From Nocardia sp. NBC_00416 (GTDB taxonomy: Bacteria; Actinomycetota; Actinomycetes; Mycobacteriales; Mycobacteriaceae): a stretch of 64,000 nt of DNA. The stretch is taken from positions 6,016,501-6,080,500 of the forward strand of contig NZ_CP107932.1 in NCBI RefSeq assembly GCF_036032445.1, read 5' to 3'. The translations under genes and the position numbers were made by a program. A model generated the notes under the pieces. That model saw nothing but the letters and a program-made list of their open reading frames with translations, was not told where the DNA came from and ran no database searches. Positions 18,026-26,602 of this stretch are shown here, piece after piece (the first letter of the stretch is position 1; the number at the start of each line of letters is the position of its first letter).

Positions 18026-21000
18026 ATGGCAGACGATATTCTCGAGCGCCGCAAACGCCTACTGCAGCAGCGGCTCGAGGAACAGGCGATAACGGCCGCC
18101 GAGCCGGTGGCTCCGGCCCGGCGCGGCGAGGACCCCGGCCCGCTGTCGGATGCGCAGCGCCGGATGTGGTTCGTCCAGCGGCTCGATCCAGAGGACACCA
18201 CCCTCAACATCTGTGTCGCCTACCGGCTCGGCGGCGACCTGGATGCCGGGCGGCTGCGTTCGGCCTTGGCCACGGTGGTCGCCCGGCACGAGATCCTGCG
18301 CACCACCTACCACGTCGACGACGCGGGCGAGCCGTATCAGGTCTCCCGGGCCGATCACGAATTATCCTGGCAGGAACACGATCTCACCGGACTTCCCGAG
18401 GCGGGGCGGCAGCGCCGGGTGGAGGTGCTCGCCCGCCGGGAGTTCGCCCGGCCCTTCGATCTGACTCAGGATTCGCCGCTGCGGGCGAGCCTGGCGCGCA
18501 CGGGCGAGAACGACCATGTGCTGATTTTGACCGTGCACCACATCGGGTGGGACGACGATTCCTGGCCGGTCTTCTTCGCCGAGGTCAATGCGGCCTATCG
18601 GGGCGCGGCGCTGTCGGAGTTGAAATTCCAGTACGTCGACGTCGACGCGGTCCGTCCGCGCAACGCCGAGACCGAGGCCGCCGACCTCGACTACTGGCGT
18701 GGTGTGCTCACCCCGTTGCCCGGCCGTCTCGAACTTCCGGGCCGCGCCGCGTCCGCGGTATACAGCCGCGACGCCCGGACGCGGTCGCGGGCGCTGCCCG
18801 ACGACCTCATGGGCCGTGTCACCGCCGTGGGCCGACCGTGCTCGGCGACCCCGTTCATGGTGCTGCTGGCCGGTTTCCAGGCACTGGTCCGGCGCTACAC
18901 CGCGGCCGCCGACTTCCTGATCTCGGTACCGGTGACCAATCGGTCCGGCCGCGGTGCCGACGCGCTGCTCGGATACTTCGGCAACGCGGTGATGATCCGA
19001 GCCGCCGCCGACCGCGACGCGACCTTCGCGACCCTCCTCGAATCCACGGTTGCGGCCTGTACCGGAGCGTTCGCGCATCAGGGCGCCGGTGTCGATCAGG
19101 TGGTGCACGCGGTCGGCCCGGATCGGGTGGCCGGTCGCGACGGTCTGGCGCAACTGGTCCAGCTCAGCTTCGGCATGCGCGGCACCGTCAACGGTTTCGA
19201 CCTGCCCGGGGTGGAGTCCGTGGAACTCCCGCTCGCCAGTGCGGTGGCGCAGGAAGAGCTGGGGCTGATGGTGGTCGCCGACGACTCGGGCACCCGGGTC
19301 GAGGCGACCTACCTGGTCGACCGGCTGGAGGAGCGCACCGTCGACCAACTGCTCGACCACTACATCCAGCTCCTCGACAGCGCACTGGCGAGCCCCGATC
19401 GCCGCCTTTCCGAACTCGATATCCTGGGCGCGGATCGCGCCGCGGTCCTCGAGGTTTCGCACGGGCCGCTCGCCGAGACCGTGCCCACCACGCTCGTCAC
19501 GCAACTGCAGGCGCGGGTCGCCGCGACACCCGGCAGTCCCGCGGTGGTGTCCGACGAGATCGAACTCAGCTATGCCGAGCTCAACGCGCGGGCCAACCGG
19601 CTGGCGCACTGGCTGATCGGCAGCGGCGTCGGGCCGGAGGACATCGTCGCGCTGAGCCTGGCCACATCGGTGGACTTCGTGATCGCGGCCTGGGCGATCC
19701 TCAAATCCGGGGCGGCCTATCTGCCCATCGACCCGGGCTATCCCGCCGAGCGGATCGAGTATCTGCTCGACGACGCCCGGCCGCGGCTGCTGTTCACCGA
19801 GAGCGCCTATGCCGCCGCCGTCGCGGCCGCCGCGCAACTGCCGGATACGGATCCGGCCGACAGCGACCGGGTCGCCCCGCTGCATCCCGCGAATATCGCC
19901 TACGTCATCTACACGTCCGGTTCCACCGGGCGTCCGAAGGGCGTACCGGTTCCGCACGCGGCGATCGCCGATCATCTGGCGAGTTTCGCCGCCGAATGGG
20001 AGCTCACCCCCGCGGACCGGGTACTGCAGTCCACCTCGGTCAGCTTCGACGCCTCCCTGATGGACATCTTCGTGACGCAATACGTCGGCGCGTGCGTGGT
20101 GATCCCGAAACCCAACGCCTACCGCGATATTCCCTATGTCGCGGATCTGGTGAGCCGGCAGGGCGTCTCGGTGCTGCACATGGTTCCGTCGATGCTGGCC
20201 ACCTTCCTGATGCTCCCCGAGATCAACAACTGGACCACGTTGCGGCATCTGCCGGTGGGCGGTGAGGCCTTGCCGGGCGAGGTGGCGGATCGGTTCACCG
20301 CCCGGTTCGAAGCGCGTCTGCGCAACCACTACGGGCCGACCGAGGCGGTGGTGTGCTCCACCCATATGCCGGTCGAGGGCCCGCAGGGCACCGGGATCGT
20401 CCCCATCGGCGCCCCGAATCAGAACGTCCACCTCTACCTGCTCGACGACGCCCTGCAACTCGTGCCCGACGGCGTGGTCGGTGAGATCTATCTGGGCGGT
20501 GATCAGCTGGCCCGCGGCTACCTGAACCGGTCCGGTCTCAGCGCCGAGCGTTTCGTCGCCGATCCGTTCCGGTCCGGGCAGCGGCTCTACCGCACGGGCG
20601 ATCTGGGCCGGCGCGGTATCGACGGCATGATCGAATTCATCGGCCGCACCGATGAACAGGTCAAGGTTCGCGGTCACCGGATCGAGCTGGGCGAGGTCGA
20701 AGCCGCGATCAACAACCATCCCGATGTCGCGCATTCGGTGGTGGTGGTCACCGACCATCCGTCGCTGGGTCAGTTCCTGGCCGCCTATCCGGTGCCCGTG
20801 CCCGGCGCGGAACTGGACCTGGACGCACTGCGTGAAAGGGTCACCGCCCGGCTGCCCGAATACATGGTGCCCGCGGCGTTCACGGTGATCGACCGGATTC
20901 CGCTGACCACCCACGGCAAACTCGACCGCCGGGCGCTGCCCGAACCGGAACTCGCCCTGGAACGGGAGTTCCGGGAGCCGCGCACCCCCACCGAGCGCCG

Positions 21001-23122
21001 CATCGCCGAACTGTACGGCCGGTTGTTCGACCGGCCGCGGATCGGCGCCGATGATTCGTTCTTCGAACTCGGCGGTCATTCGCTGCTCGCGGCGCGGCTC
21101 ATCTCGATGATCCGGGCGGAGTTCGGCCTCGAGATCGATATGCGGGTGCCGTTCGACACTCCGACCGTCGGTGGTCTGGCCGCGCATATCGTCGCGGAGT
21201 TCCAGCGCGAATTCGGAATCGATATCGACGATATGGCCGAATTCGACGAGACCGGGTCCGAATCGGACTCCCCGGCGCCGGATACCGCCGCGTCCAGATC
21301 CGTGGTGCGGCCCGCCCTGGTACGCCGGGAACATCCCGACCACATTCCGCTCAACTATTCGCAGCGAATGTACTGGCTGCAGCGCCGGATGGAAGGCGCG
21401 ATCGACGGCGAGAACGTCACCTACCCGGTGCGTTTCGACGGACCCGTGGACGTGGAAGCGCTGCGGGCCGCGGTCGCCGATGTGGCCGCCCGGCACGATT
21501 CGCTGCGCACGACCTTTCCTGAGCACGAGGGCACCCCGTATCAGCACATCGCCCCGCCGGCTCCGGTGCCGATGCCGGTCGTGGATCTGCGCGGGGGAGC
21601 CGAGGATCCCGCCGAGCGGCTGGAACACGAACTGGCGCGGGATGCCGCCTACATCTTCGATCTGCGGACCGAGATCCAGTTGCGGGTGCGGCTGCTGGTG
21701 CTCGACGACACCACCAGTGTGCTGTCGATCCTGATGCATCACATCATCGCCGACCGGCAATCCTGCGATATCTTCGTCGACGATCTCACCCGGGCCTATC
21801 GGGCGCGGTTGGCCGGGAAGGCGCCGGACTGGCCGGAACTGGGCATCCAGTTCGCCGATTTCGCCATCTGGCAGCGCGAGGTCTTCGATCGGGCTCCCGG
21901 ACAGGGCGCGGTGAGCGCTTACGGTCAGGAGCTGCTGGACTACTGGTGTGCGACGCTGAAAGGAATACCGGACGAGATCGCGATCGCGCACGACCGCCCG
22001 CGTCCGGCGGTGCTCGCCCGCAACGGTGTGAGCGCGACCCGGGTGGTTCCCGCGACCACCTGGCAGGCGGCCAGGCAGTACGCCGAGGGCGCGGGCGTCA
22101 CCGATTTCATGCTGTGCCAAGCGATGAGCGCCGTGACCTTGCACGCGCTCGGGGCCGGTGACGATCTGCCGATCGGCGCGGCGGTCGCCAACCGGCTCGA
22201 CGAGCAGACCGACCAGATGATCGGCCTGTTCGCGAACATGGTCGTCCTGCGCAACGATCTGTCCGGTGACCCGACACCGCGCGCAGTGCTGGCCCGCGTC
22301 CGGGACGCCGCGCTGGACGCGATCACCCGGCAGGGGGTGCCGTTCGAGCGGCTGGTGGAGACGATCAACCCGCCGCGCACCCTGTCGCGCAACCCGTTGT
22401 TCCAGGTGGTGATGCATTTCCGGAACCGCCCGCAGGCGGTGGATTTCACGGCCGACGGCACCACGACGATGACCGGTATCGCCAAGCACTACGAAGTGTC
22501 GTTCATGGATATCCATTTCGACTACACAGTGGAGAGCAACGGTGACCTCACCACCCGTGTGGTGGTGAACACCGATCTCTACGAACCGGCCACCGGCGCG
22601 GTGTTCGCCGACGCACTCGCCGGGGTGGTCGAGGCTTTCGCCACCGCCCCGGACCGCTCGGTCGCGGACCTGCGCGTGGTGCCCGAGGATTGGGACACCG
22701 GCCAGGTGGTGATCCGGCACGGGGTGCCGGTCGCGCCCGTGGCGGCGGTCGGCGGTACCGGCGCGACCCTGCTCACCGATACCGAGCGAACCATCGCCAC
22801 CCTGCTGGCCGAACTCCTCGAGATCGACGAGGTCGGGCGCGAGGACGGCTTCTTCGCCCTCGGCGGCGACAGCGTTATCGCGATTCAGCTCTCCGCCCGC
22901 GCGGGGGAGGCGGGATTGCCGCTCGCGCCGCAGTTGCTGTTCGAATACTTCACCATCGCAGATCTGGCCGCGGCGGTGGACGAGATCGTCGCGAATCCAC
23001 CGGAGCCGGAAGAGGAGTCCGGTGCCGGGGCCGAGCAGCAGCATCTGGCCCCGATGGCCGCTTCGGGGCTCGATGCCGATGCCCTGAAGAATCTGCAGAG
23101 CGCCTGGTCCGCGCGGAACTGA
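18026..23122 (+). CDS. NRPS with C-A-PCP-C-PCP domains, late step of siderophore assembly
   Basis: About 1,698 residues. First condensation domain (HHIGWDDDSW near 171), adenylation domain (YTSGSTGRPKG near 628), carrier (LGGHSLLAA, Ser near 1019), second condensation domain (MHHIIADRQS near 1237), and a final carrier (LGGDSVIAI, Ser near 1614). Both condensation motifs keep HHxxxD, but the usual following Gly is Asp in the first and Arg in the second. The last carrier has no adenylation domain, and no thioesterase follows. In mycobactin-type pathways this stage joins the hydroxy acid to the second hydroxylysine, forms the ester and releases a caprolactam, so the second C domain may do the ester or lactam step. 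GAAGGA precedes the ATG at 18026. A hairpin follows the stop codon. Confidence 0.85.
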   Translation: MADDILERRKRLLQQRLEEQAITAAEPVAPARRGEDPGPLSDAQRRMWFVQRLDPEDTTLNICVAYRLGGDLDAGRLRSALATVVARHEILRTTYHVDDAGEPYQVSRADHELSWQEHDLTGLPEAGRQRRVEVLARREFARPFDLTQDSPLRASLARTGENDHVLILTVHHIGWDDDSWPVFFAEVNAAYRGAALSELKFQYVDVDAVRPRNAETEAADLDYWRGVLTPLPGRLELPGRAASAVYSRDARTRSRALPDDLMGRVTAVGRPCSATPFMVLLAGFQALVRRYTAAADFLISVPVTNRSGRGADALLGYFGNAVMIRAAADRDATFATLLESTVAACTGAFAHQGAGVDQVVHAVGPDRVAGRDGLAQLVQLSFGMRGTVNGFDLPGVESVELPLASAVAQEELGLMVVADDSGTRVEATYLVDRLEERTVDQLLDHYIQLLDSALASPDRRLSELDILGADRAAVLEVSHGPLAETVPTTLVTQLQARVAATPGSPAVVSDEIELSYAELNARANRLAHWLIGSGVGPEDIVALSLATSVDFVIAAWAILKSGAAYLPIDPGYPAERIEYLLDDARPRLLFTESAYAAAVAAAAQLPDTDPADSDRVAPLHPANIAYVIYTSGSTGRPKGVPVPHAAIADHLASFAAEWELTPADRVLQSTSVSFDASLMDIFVTQYVGACVVIPKPNAYRDIPYVADLVSRQGVSVLHMVPSMLATFLMLPEINNWTTLRHLPVGGEALPGEVADRFTARFEARLRNHYGPTEAVVCSTHMPVEGPQGTGIVPIGAPNQNVHLYLLDDALQLVPDGVVGEIYLGGDQLARGYLNRSGLSAERFVADPFRSGQRLYRTGDLGRRGIDGMIEFIGRTDEQVKVRGHRIELGEVEAAINNHPDVAHSVVVVTDHPSLGQFLAAYPVPVPGAELDLDALRERVTARLPEYMVPAAFTVIDRIPLTTHGKLDRRALPEPELALEREFREPRTPTERRIAELYGRLFDRPRIGADDSFFELGGHSLLAARLISMIRAEFGLEIDMRVPFDTPTVGGLAAHIVAEFQREFGIDIDDMAEFDETGSESDSPAPDTAASRSVVRPALVRREHPDHIPLNYSQRMYWLQRRMEGAIDGENVTYPVRFDGPVDVEALRAAVADVAARHDSLRTTFPEHEGTPYQHIAPPAPVPMPVVDLRGGAEDPAERLEHELARDAAYIFDLRTEIQLRVRLLVLDDTTSVLSILMHHIIADRQSCDIFVDDLTRAYRARLAGKAPDWPELGIQFADFAIWQREVFDRAPGQGAVSAYGQELLDYWCATLKGIPDEIAIAHDRPRPAVLARNGVSATRVVPATTWQAARQYAEGAGVTDFMLCQAMSAVTLHALGAGDDLPIGAAVANRLDEQTDQMIGLFANMVVLRNDLSGDPTPRAVLARVRDAALDAITRQGVPFERLVETINPPRTLSRNPLFQVVMHFRNRPQAVDFTADGTTTMTGIAKHYEVSFMDIHFDYTVESNGDLTTRVVVNTDLYEPATGAVFADALAGVVEAFATAPDRSVADLRVVPEDWDTGQVVIRHGVPVAPVAAVGGTGATLLTDTERTIATLLAELLEIDEVGREDGFFALGGDSVIAIQLSARAGEAGLPLAPQLLFEYFTIADLAAAVDEIVANPPEPEEESGAGAEQQHLAPMAASGLDADALKNLQSAWSARN

Positions 23123-23128
23123 TAGCGG

Positions 23129-23164
23129 CGGTCGTCCGGTGGACGGGTGTTCACCGGGCGACCG
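23129..23164 (+). terminator. Hairpin terminator after the NRPS operon
   Basis: Arms 23129-23141 and 23152-23164 pair at 12 of 13 positions around a 10-nt loop, starting 6 bp after the last NRPS stop codon. Confidence 0.6.
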
Positions 23165-23251
23165 CGGCGCAGGCGACGGCGAAACGAAAACCACACGCGC
23201 AGAGATGATCCTGTAGTGGGTTGCCGCGGGCGGCCCGTACGGGAGGAAACC

Positions 23252-23872
23252 ATGACCAGGCTTGCCCTTCTCGCGGCGGCTGCTGCCGCCGCCGCGCTTC
23301 TCACGGCTTGTAGCGATACGGGCGCATCGGATTCCGGTCCCGCGGCATCGAGCACCGCCCCCGCAAGTGCTCGGGCCTCGACACCCGCTGCCGGGAGCAC
23401 CGAACCGGCTCTTCCTGCGCCGCCCGATGCTCCGAGTGCGCCTGAACCCCCGGCTGCGCCCGAGCCTCCGAGTGCGCCTGAACTCCCGAGTCCGCCCGAG
23501 CCTCCGAGTGCGCCCGAGCCTCCGGTTGCGGCGCCCGCACCCCCACCTGCGGTACCCGATCCTCCGGTCGCGGTGCCGGCGGCCGACCCCTGCGCCGTCG
23601 TGGACCGCGAGTACCTGATAACCACGCTGCGCATGACGGGTGGTCCGCGATTTCCGCTGGCCGATCTCGAACAACCGAGGTGCAGCGGCGAGTACGCCAC
23701 AGCCCGGAGCGTGCCGGACGGTGAGACCCAGCCGAGCATGTACCTATTTCACTACGTCGAGCAAGACGGGCACCTGCACTGGCGTGTGATCGATGGAGGC
23801 TCCGCTCTCGATTGCGTGCACAGCAACGGCGTGCCCGCGGACGTAGCCGGTCGAATCGGTTGCGGCGGATAG
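23252..23872 (+). CDS. Proline-rich lipoprotein of unknown function
   Basis: This 206-residue protein starts at the ATG at 23252 (GGAGG 5 nt upstream). The signal peptide is short and Ala-rich and ends in a lipobox LTAC, so the mature protein should be anchored by Cys near residue 20 to the outer face of the membrane. Residues about 45-115 are low-complexity Pro/Ala/Glu/Ser repeats (SAPEPP-like units), probably a spacer through the cell wall. The C-terminal 95 residues form a small domain with three Cys (DPCAVVD, PRCSGEY, LDCVHS). I do not recognise it. It sits between the siderophore NRPS operon and the siderophore-binding lipoprotein but has its own ribosome site and no visible iron box. 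Confidence 0.75.
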   Translation: MTRLALLAAAAAAAALLTACSDTGASDSGPAASSTAPASARASTPAAGSTEPALPAPPDAPSAPEPPAAPEPPSAPELPSPPEPPSAPEPPVAAPAPPPAVPDPPVAVPAADPCAVVDREYLITTLRMTGGPRFPLADLEQPRCSGEYATARSVPDGETQPSMYLFHYVEQDGHLHWRVIDGGSALDCVHSNGVPADVAGRIGCGG

Positions 23873-24028
23873 AAGTCGGACGCCTTCCGGTCGCGTCAGC
23901 CTTCCGGACGCGCTGTCTCCGAACGCCGCTGATTCCGAGCCCGTCGGATCGGCTCTGCACCGGGGTGGAGCGGTCGAGAGCGTCGGCGGCTCGGGATCGC
24001 GCGCCGGGCGGATCGGCCACCGTCGCGC

Positions 24029-24055
24029 GAGCCGCTGAGCCGCTGAGCCGCTGAG
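24029..24055 (+). repeat. Short tandem repeat in a convergent intergenic region
   Basis: GAGCCGCT occurs three times in a row, plus GAG, in the 206-bp gap between the lipoprotein gene and the convergent SagB-like gene. No other structure is visible in that gap. Confidence 0.6.
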
Positions 24056-24078
24056 TGTGCCCCCGCTGGGATTCCCGG

Positions 24079-25449
24079 TCAGCTCCGGGCCGGCGTGCCG
24101 ACGATGATGCTGCCGACCCCACATTCCTCGAGTTCGTCCACCCCGGCGGCCGCCACGAACGCGGCCGTATCGCTGAAACCCTGGGCGCAGACCCCGAGAC
24201 CCATCGCGGTTCCCGCCAGATACACGGTCTGCATCAGCACCCCGACATGTTTGAGGATGCTCGCGTAGGCGACCTGCTCGTAGGTCCACATCACTCGTCC
24301 CGCGCGGGCCGCCAGCAGGAGCACCACTTGTGGTTCGGCGCCGCCGACCAGTGTCGCCGAGGTGGATCGCACGAGTTGGCGTACTTCGGCGGAGTCCGGC
24401 TCGGCGATCCGGTGCAGGGTGTGCTCGAACGAGTTGTAGTGGTACATACCGGCGTCCAGCCCGTCGACCGTGCGCACGATCGGGTACACCTCGATCTCGT
24501 AGACCCCGCCGCCCGACGGGTAGGGCCGCGACAGCAGCTCCTCGCCGGGGCCGACCGGTTTCACCTCCCGGGTCCGGGCGGTCCGATACAGCAGTTCGGC
24601 CAGCTGGTCCAGGGTGATCGGCGCGCTGTCGTCGTATTCGCGGCAGGAGTGGCGATCCTCCAGGACCGTGGTCAGGCTGGGGTCGGCTGTCCGCAGGGCC
24701 GCGAGGTCGGGCGCCGGTAGCGCGACAGGTGTGCCCGGATACGCGGGCTTGCGGGCGTCGGGTTGCGGAAAGCTGTCCTTGGCCCATTTCGTGGGGCCGA
24801 AATGCTCCCAGGTGATCGTGCGGGGGCCCAGGGTGCTGCGCCGGTGGAACCACAGATCGGGTGCGCTCCAGCTGCGGGTCGTGAACCGGTCCCGCTCGTC
24901 GACCGGGTTCGCGGTGAACCCGCCCCAGTGCAGGTCGTCGGCGAGCCGTTCGAGGACTTCGGGCGCGAGGCCCGATTCGGCCGCGTCCTGCCCGCCGAGC
25001 ACGGCGATGATCCGCGGATCGGCGATCCGCAGATCACACCAGGAAAGCGGGTGTTCGAGCACGAAACCGGTGGTGTCCCGGCGCAATATCGTGAATTTCG
25101 ACAGTGCGCCGGGCGCCGGTGCCGCGCCCGCGGGCCGGGCCCGGGGCGTGGTGAAGGGGTCGAGGGTGTAGAGGTCGCGGTCGCCGTCGACGACGGTGAC
25201 CGCCAGCCAGCCCTCGGCGGCGAGCTGGCCCAGTAGTACGGCCACATCGCCGGCCGGGTCGGTCGCGAGCTGCGACAACAGTGCCGGGCCCCGGTTCAGC
25301 GTCTTCAGCGCGTCGCGACTCGCCGCAGGCAGGCCGGTCAGTTTCTTGTTGTGCGGCGGGTTCAGCAGTACCGCCCCGTTGGGCATGGTCAGACAGGTGA
25401 CTCCGGTGCGCAGGGCGTACCGGAGACGCTCGTGGACGAGGGTGGACAA
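24079..25449 (-). CDS. SagB/McbC-type FMN oxidoreductase, candidate oxazoline dehydrogenase
   Basis: About 456 residues. The C-terminal half is a nitroreductase-fold SagB domain: EDRHSCREYDD (phosphate-binding Arg/Ser of FMN), SRPYPSGGGVYEIEVYPIV, MYHYNSFEHTL, and LGVCAQGFSD near the end. The N-terminal half is typical of SagB-type dehydrogenases. Family members oxidise azolines to azoles in microcin B17, streptolysin S and thiopeptides. Nocobactins carry a phenyl-oxazole where mycobactins keep an oxazoline, and this gene sits 47 bp downstream of the siderophore-binding lipoprotein. It is therefore a strong candidate for oxidising the siderophore ring. The start is a TTG at 25449 with GGAG 6 nt upstream; no ATG fits. 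It is probably co-transcribed under the same iron control. Confidence 0.8.
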   Translation of the reverse strand: MSTLVHERLRYALRTGVTCLTMPNGAVLLNPPHNKKLTGLPAASRDALKTLNRGPALLSQLATDPAGDVAVLLGQLAAEGWLAVTVVDGDRDLYTLDPFTTPRARPAGAAPAPGALSKFTILRRDTTGFVLEHPLSWCDLRIADPRIIAVLGGQDAAESGLAPEVLERLADDLHWGGFTANPVDERDRFTTRSWSAPDLWFHRRSTLGPRTITWEHFGPTKWAKDSFPQPDARKPAYPGTPVALPAPDLAALRTADPSLTTVLEDRHSCREYDDSAPITLDQLAELLYRTARTREVKPVGPGEELLSRPYPSGGGVYEIEVYPIVRTVDGLDAGMYHYNSFEHTLHRIAEPDSAEVRQLVRSTSATLVGGAEPQVVLLLAARAGRVMWTYEQVAYASILKHVGVLMQTVYLAGTAMGLGVCAQGFSDTAAFVAAAGVDELEECGVGSIIVGTPARS

Positions 25450-25496
25450 ACCACTTCTCCGTATCGATCGAACCGCGGGAATACCGGTGTGCGGGG

Positions 25497-26471
25497 CTAT
25501 TTCGCCGCGTTGGCCAGCACGGGCCCGAGTTTGTCGACGATGTAGGGCAGTGACAGCGGAGTCGGCTGGTTGATGGCGCCGATATCGGCGTTGTCCAGGA
25601 ACACCACCGAGTTCTTGCGGACCGCGGGCAGATCGGCGTAACCCGGCAGCTGCCGGTATGCCGCGTCCTGGTTCACCGAGTATCCGGCGATCAACAGATC
25701 GGAGGTCAGTTCGCCGACCCGTTCGGGCGACAGCGAGACCCGTCCGCTGGACCCGGGCAGCTCCTGGATGTGCTGCGGAATGGTCATTCCCAGCCGGTTG
25801 AACAGCGCGCCCGAACCGTCCGCGGGATCGTTGAGCACCATGAGCTGAGTGGGGCCGGCCAGCCAGGTGCTCAGGAAGGTCTTGCCCTTCAGGCCGGGGT
25901 TCGCCGTGCCGACGGCGTCGACCTTGGCCCAGACGTCCGCGATGATCTTGTCGGCGTCGCCTTCCCGGCCGAGCGCCTTGCCCAGCGCGGTCACCTGGTC
26001 GGTCCAGGGGGCGCCCGCTTTGTCGGAGAGCGCGGGCAGGGTGGGCGCGATCTTGGACAGCTTCTCGTACATGCCCCGGTCGGCGATGAACGGATCGGCC
26101 AGGATGAGATCGGGCTCCACCGCCGCGACCGCCTCGGCGATATCGCCGCCGGTGTTCAGGGCCTCGGCCTGCTGCAACGACTCCGGCTCCCAGGCCGGGG
26201 ACTTGCGCGCGAAAGTCGCGACATTGTCGATATAGCCGGCCGGGACGATACCGAAGGACTGCACGGTGTCGAGCCACTGGTTGCCCAGCGCGACGATCTT
26301 GGTCGGGGTGCCCTCGATCACCGTCTCGCCGTACGCGTGGGCGATGGTGACACCCTCGCCGGAGGACCCGTCGCTCGACCCGCCGCAGCCGGCCAGTGCC
26401 AGGGTGAGCACCCCGGCGAGTGCGACGAACACAGCTCGTGTCCGACCGCGGGACATTCGCACCGTCTTCAT
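25497..26471 (-). CDS. Iron-siderophore ABC transporter substrate-binding lipoprotein (FecB/FepB family)
   Basis: About 324 residues. A basic N-terminus, a hydrophobic core and the lipobox LALAGC mark an anchored lipoprotein. The periplasmic-binding fold of cluster A-II follows: TPTKIVALGNQWLDTVQSFGI, EAVAAVEPDLILADPF, and a C-terminal ADLPAVRKNSVVFLDNA. The family binds ferric siderophores and passes them to a permease, which is not in the window. The ATG at 26471 is chosen; a TTG 9 bp upstream is also in frame, but GAGGAGG would then lie too close. A candidate iron box lies 61 bp upstream, and the SagB-like gene follows in the same direction. Confidence 0.85.
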   Translation of the reverse strand: MKTVRMSRGRTRAVFVALAGVLTLALAGCGGSSDGSSGEGVTIAHAYGETVIEGTPTKIVALGNQWLDTVQSFGIVPAGYIDNVATFARKSPAWEPESLQQAEALNTGGDIAEAVAAVEPDLILADPFIADRGMYEKLSKIAPTLPALSDKAGAPWTDQVTALGKALGREGDADKIIADVWAKVDAVGTANPGLKGKTFLSTWLAGPTQLMVLNDPADGSGALFNRLGMTIPQHIQELPGSSGRVSLSPERVGELTSDLLIAGYSVNQDAAYRQLPGYADLPAVRKNSVVFLDNADIGAINQPTPLSLPYIVDKLGPVLANAAK

Positions 26472-26531
26472 CGTCGACAATCCTCCTCAGCAAGGGCTGC
26501 CACCTCGGCAATCCGCGGCGGCAGCCCTAGC

Positions 26532-26550
26532 ATAGGACAGGCTTGGCTAA
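26532..26550 (-). promoter_or_regulatory. Weak IdeR-type box upstream of the siderophore-binding protein
   Basis: ATAGGACAGGCTTGGCTAA agrees with the IdeR consensus at 13 of 19 positions. This is weaker than the boxes in the NRPS region, but it is well placed before an iron-uptake gene. Confidence 0.5.
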
Positions 26551-26602
26551 GTTGGGTGCGTACCGGCATCCTGCGCCGGCGCTACTCGGGTGTGCGGGCG
26601 GG

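Noticed and set aside
23147..23251. Longer N-terminus for the proline-rich lipoprotein
   Set aside because: The signal peptide and GGAGG site fix the start at 23252.
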